The notes beneath the pieces were generated by a model. That model was not told where the DNA came from. It saw nothing but the letters and a program-made list of their open reading frames with translations, and did not search any database. 5,433 nucleotides of DNA from Paracoccaceae bacterium (GTDB lineage: Bacteria; Pseudomonadota; Alphaproteobacteria; Rhodobacterales; Rhodobacteraceae): the NCBI GenBank assembly GCA_002401945.1, contig NVUP01000006.1:89884-95316 (forward strand), in the 5' to 3' direction. Each line of letters begins with the position of its first letter. Within the stretch, counting starts at the first letter, position 1. Both the position numbers and the translations under genes were made by a program. Shown in pieces: positions 5,356 through 5,433 of the stretch.

Positions 5356-5433
5356 ATGAGCAGAATCATCAGCGCCCTGATCGCATTGCTGATCTTGGCA
5401 TCCTGTGGCGGCGGCCATAAATCCCCTCCACGC
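5356..5433 (+). CDS. Partial lipoprotein gene, 5' end only
   Basis: An ATG at 5356 opens a frame that runs off the window after 26 codons. It begins MSRIISALIALLILASCGGG, a clear type II signal peptide: one Arg at position 3, a hydrophobic stretch at 4-15 and the lipobox LASC with the lipidated Cys17, followed by Gly-Gly-Gly. The mature protein should be anchored by its cysteine; residue +2 is Gly, not Asp, which in the E. coli rule favours the outer membrane. Purine-rich AAGG (5343-5346) and AGAGG (5348-5352) supply the ribosome site. The gene follows the transporter by 63 bp with its own possible promoter. The function cannot be read from 26 residues. A Rhodobacterales lipoprotein lytic transglycosylase with a similar CGGG...PPR start is a guess from memory. 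Confidence 0.75.
   Translation, partial: MSRIISALIALLILASCGGGHKSPPR

Noticed and set aside
4914..5420. A plus-strand 168-codon frame overlapping the transporter 3' end and the following gap
   Set aside because: It is an out-of-frame reading of the transporter's membrane segments and crosses the lipoprotein start. It has no ribosome site and no hydrophobic or domain logic of its own.

Overview
The window looks like chromosomal DNA from an alphaproteobacterium of the Rhodobacterales, probably the Roseobacter group. The reasons are the moderately high GC content, a STAS plus RsbW-type kinase pair like the R. capsulatus RbaV/RbaW pair, a Rhodobacterales-style gamma-glutamyltransferase-like protein starting LRDFQTPGR, HspQ, and a GGTGCGTGC/GCACGCACC intergenic palindrome of a kind I associate with this order. 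The assignment is from memory of families; no search was run. I see no insertion sequence, prophage, CRISPR array, tRNA or rRNA.

Layout. On the minus strand, 21-1193 encodes a complete acetyl-CoA acetyltransferase (thiolase). It diverges across 93 bp from a plus-strand pair: a STAS-domain anti-sigma-factor antagonist (1287-1625) and a small GHKL ATPase/serine kinase anti-sigma factor (1668-2126). After a 238-bp gap with palindromes and a possible -10 element comes a gamma-glutamyltransferase-superfamily Ntn-hydrolase (2365-3945, plus). It converges on hspQ (4000-4326, minus) with a strong hairpin in the 54-bp gap. hspQ diverges across 84 bp from an AEC-family transporter of about ten membrane segments (4411-5292, plus). 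The window ends inside a new lipoprotein gene (from 5356, plus). Its upstream region carries a perfect TTATCCACA DnaA-box sequence.

How the genes work together. Only the STAS/kinase pair is clearly one functional unit: a partner switch in which the kinase would hold a sigma factor or other target and phosphorylate the STAS protein on Ser56. The activating PP2C phosphatase is not in the window, nor is an obvious sigma-factor target. The other genes are separate housekeeping or transport functions, each apparently with its own promoter region.

The points most worth a second look are the GGT-like protein with unusual substrate-pocket residues, the DnaA box, and the convergent-gene palindrome. 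I did not find convincing evidence of an undescribed multi-gene system.
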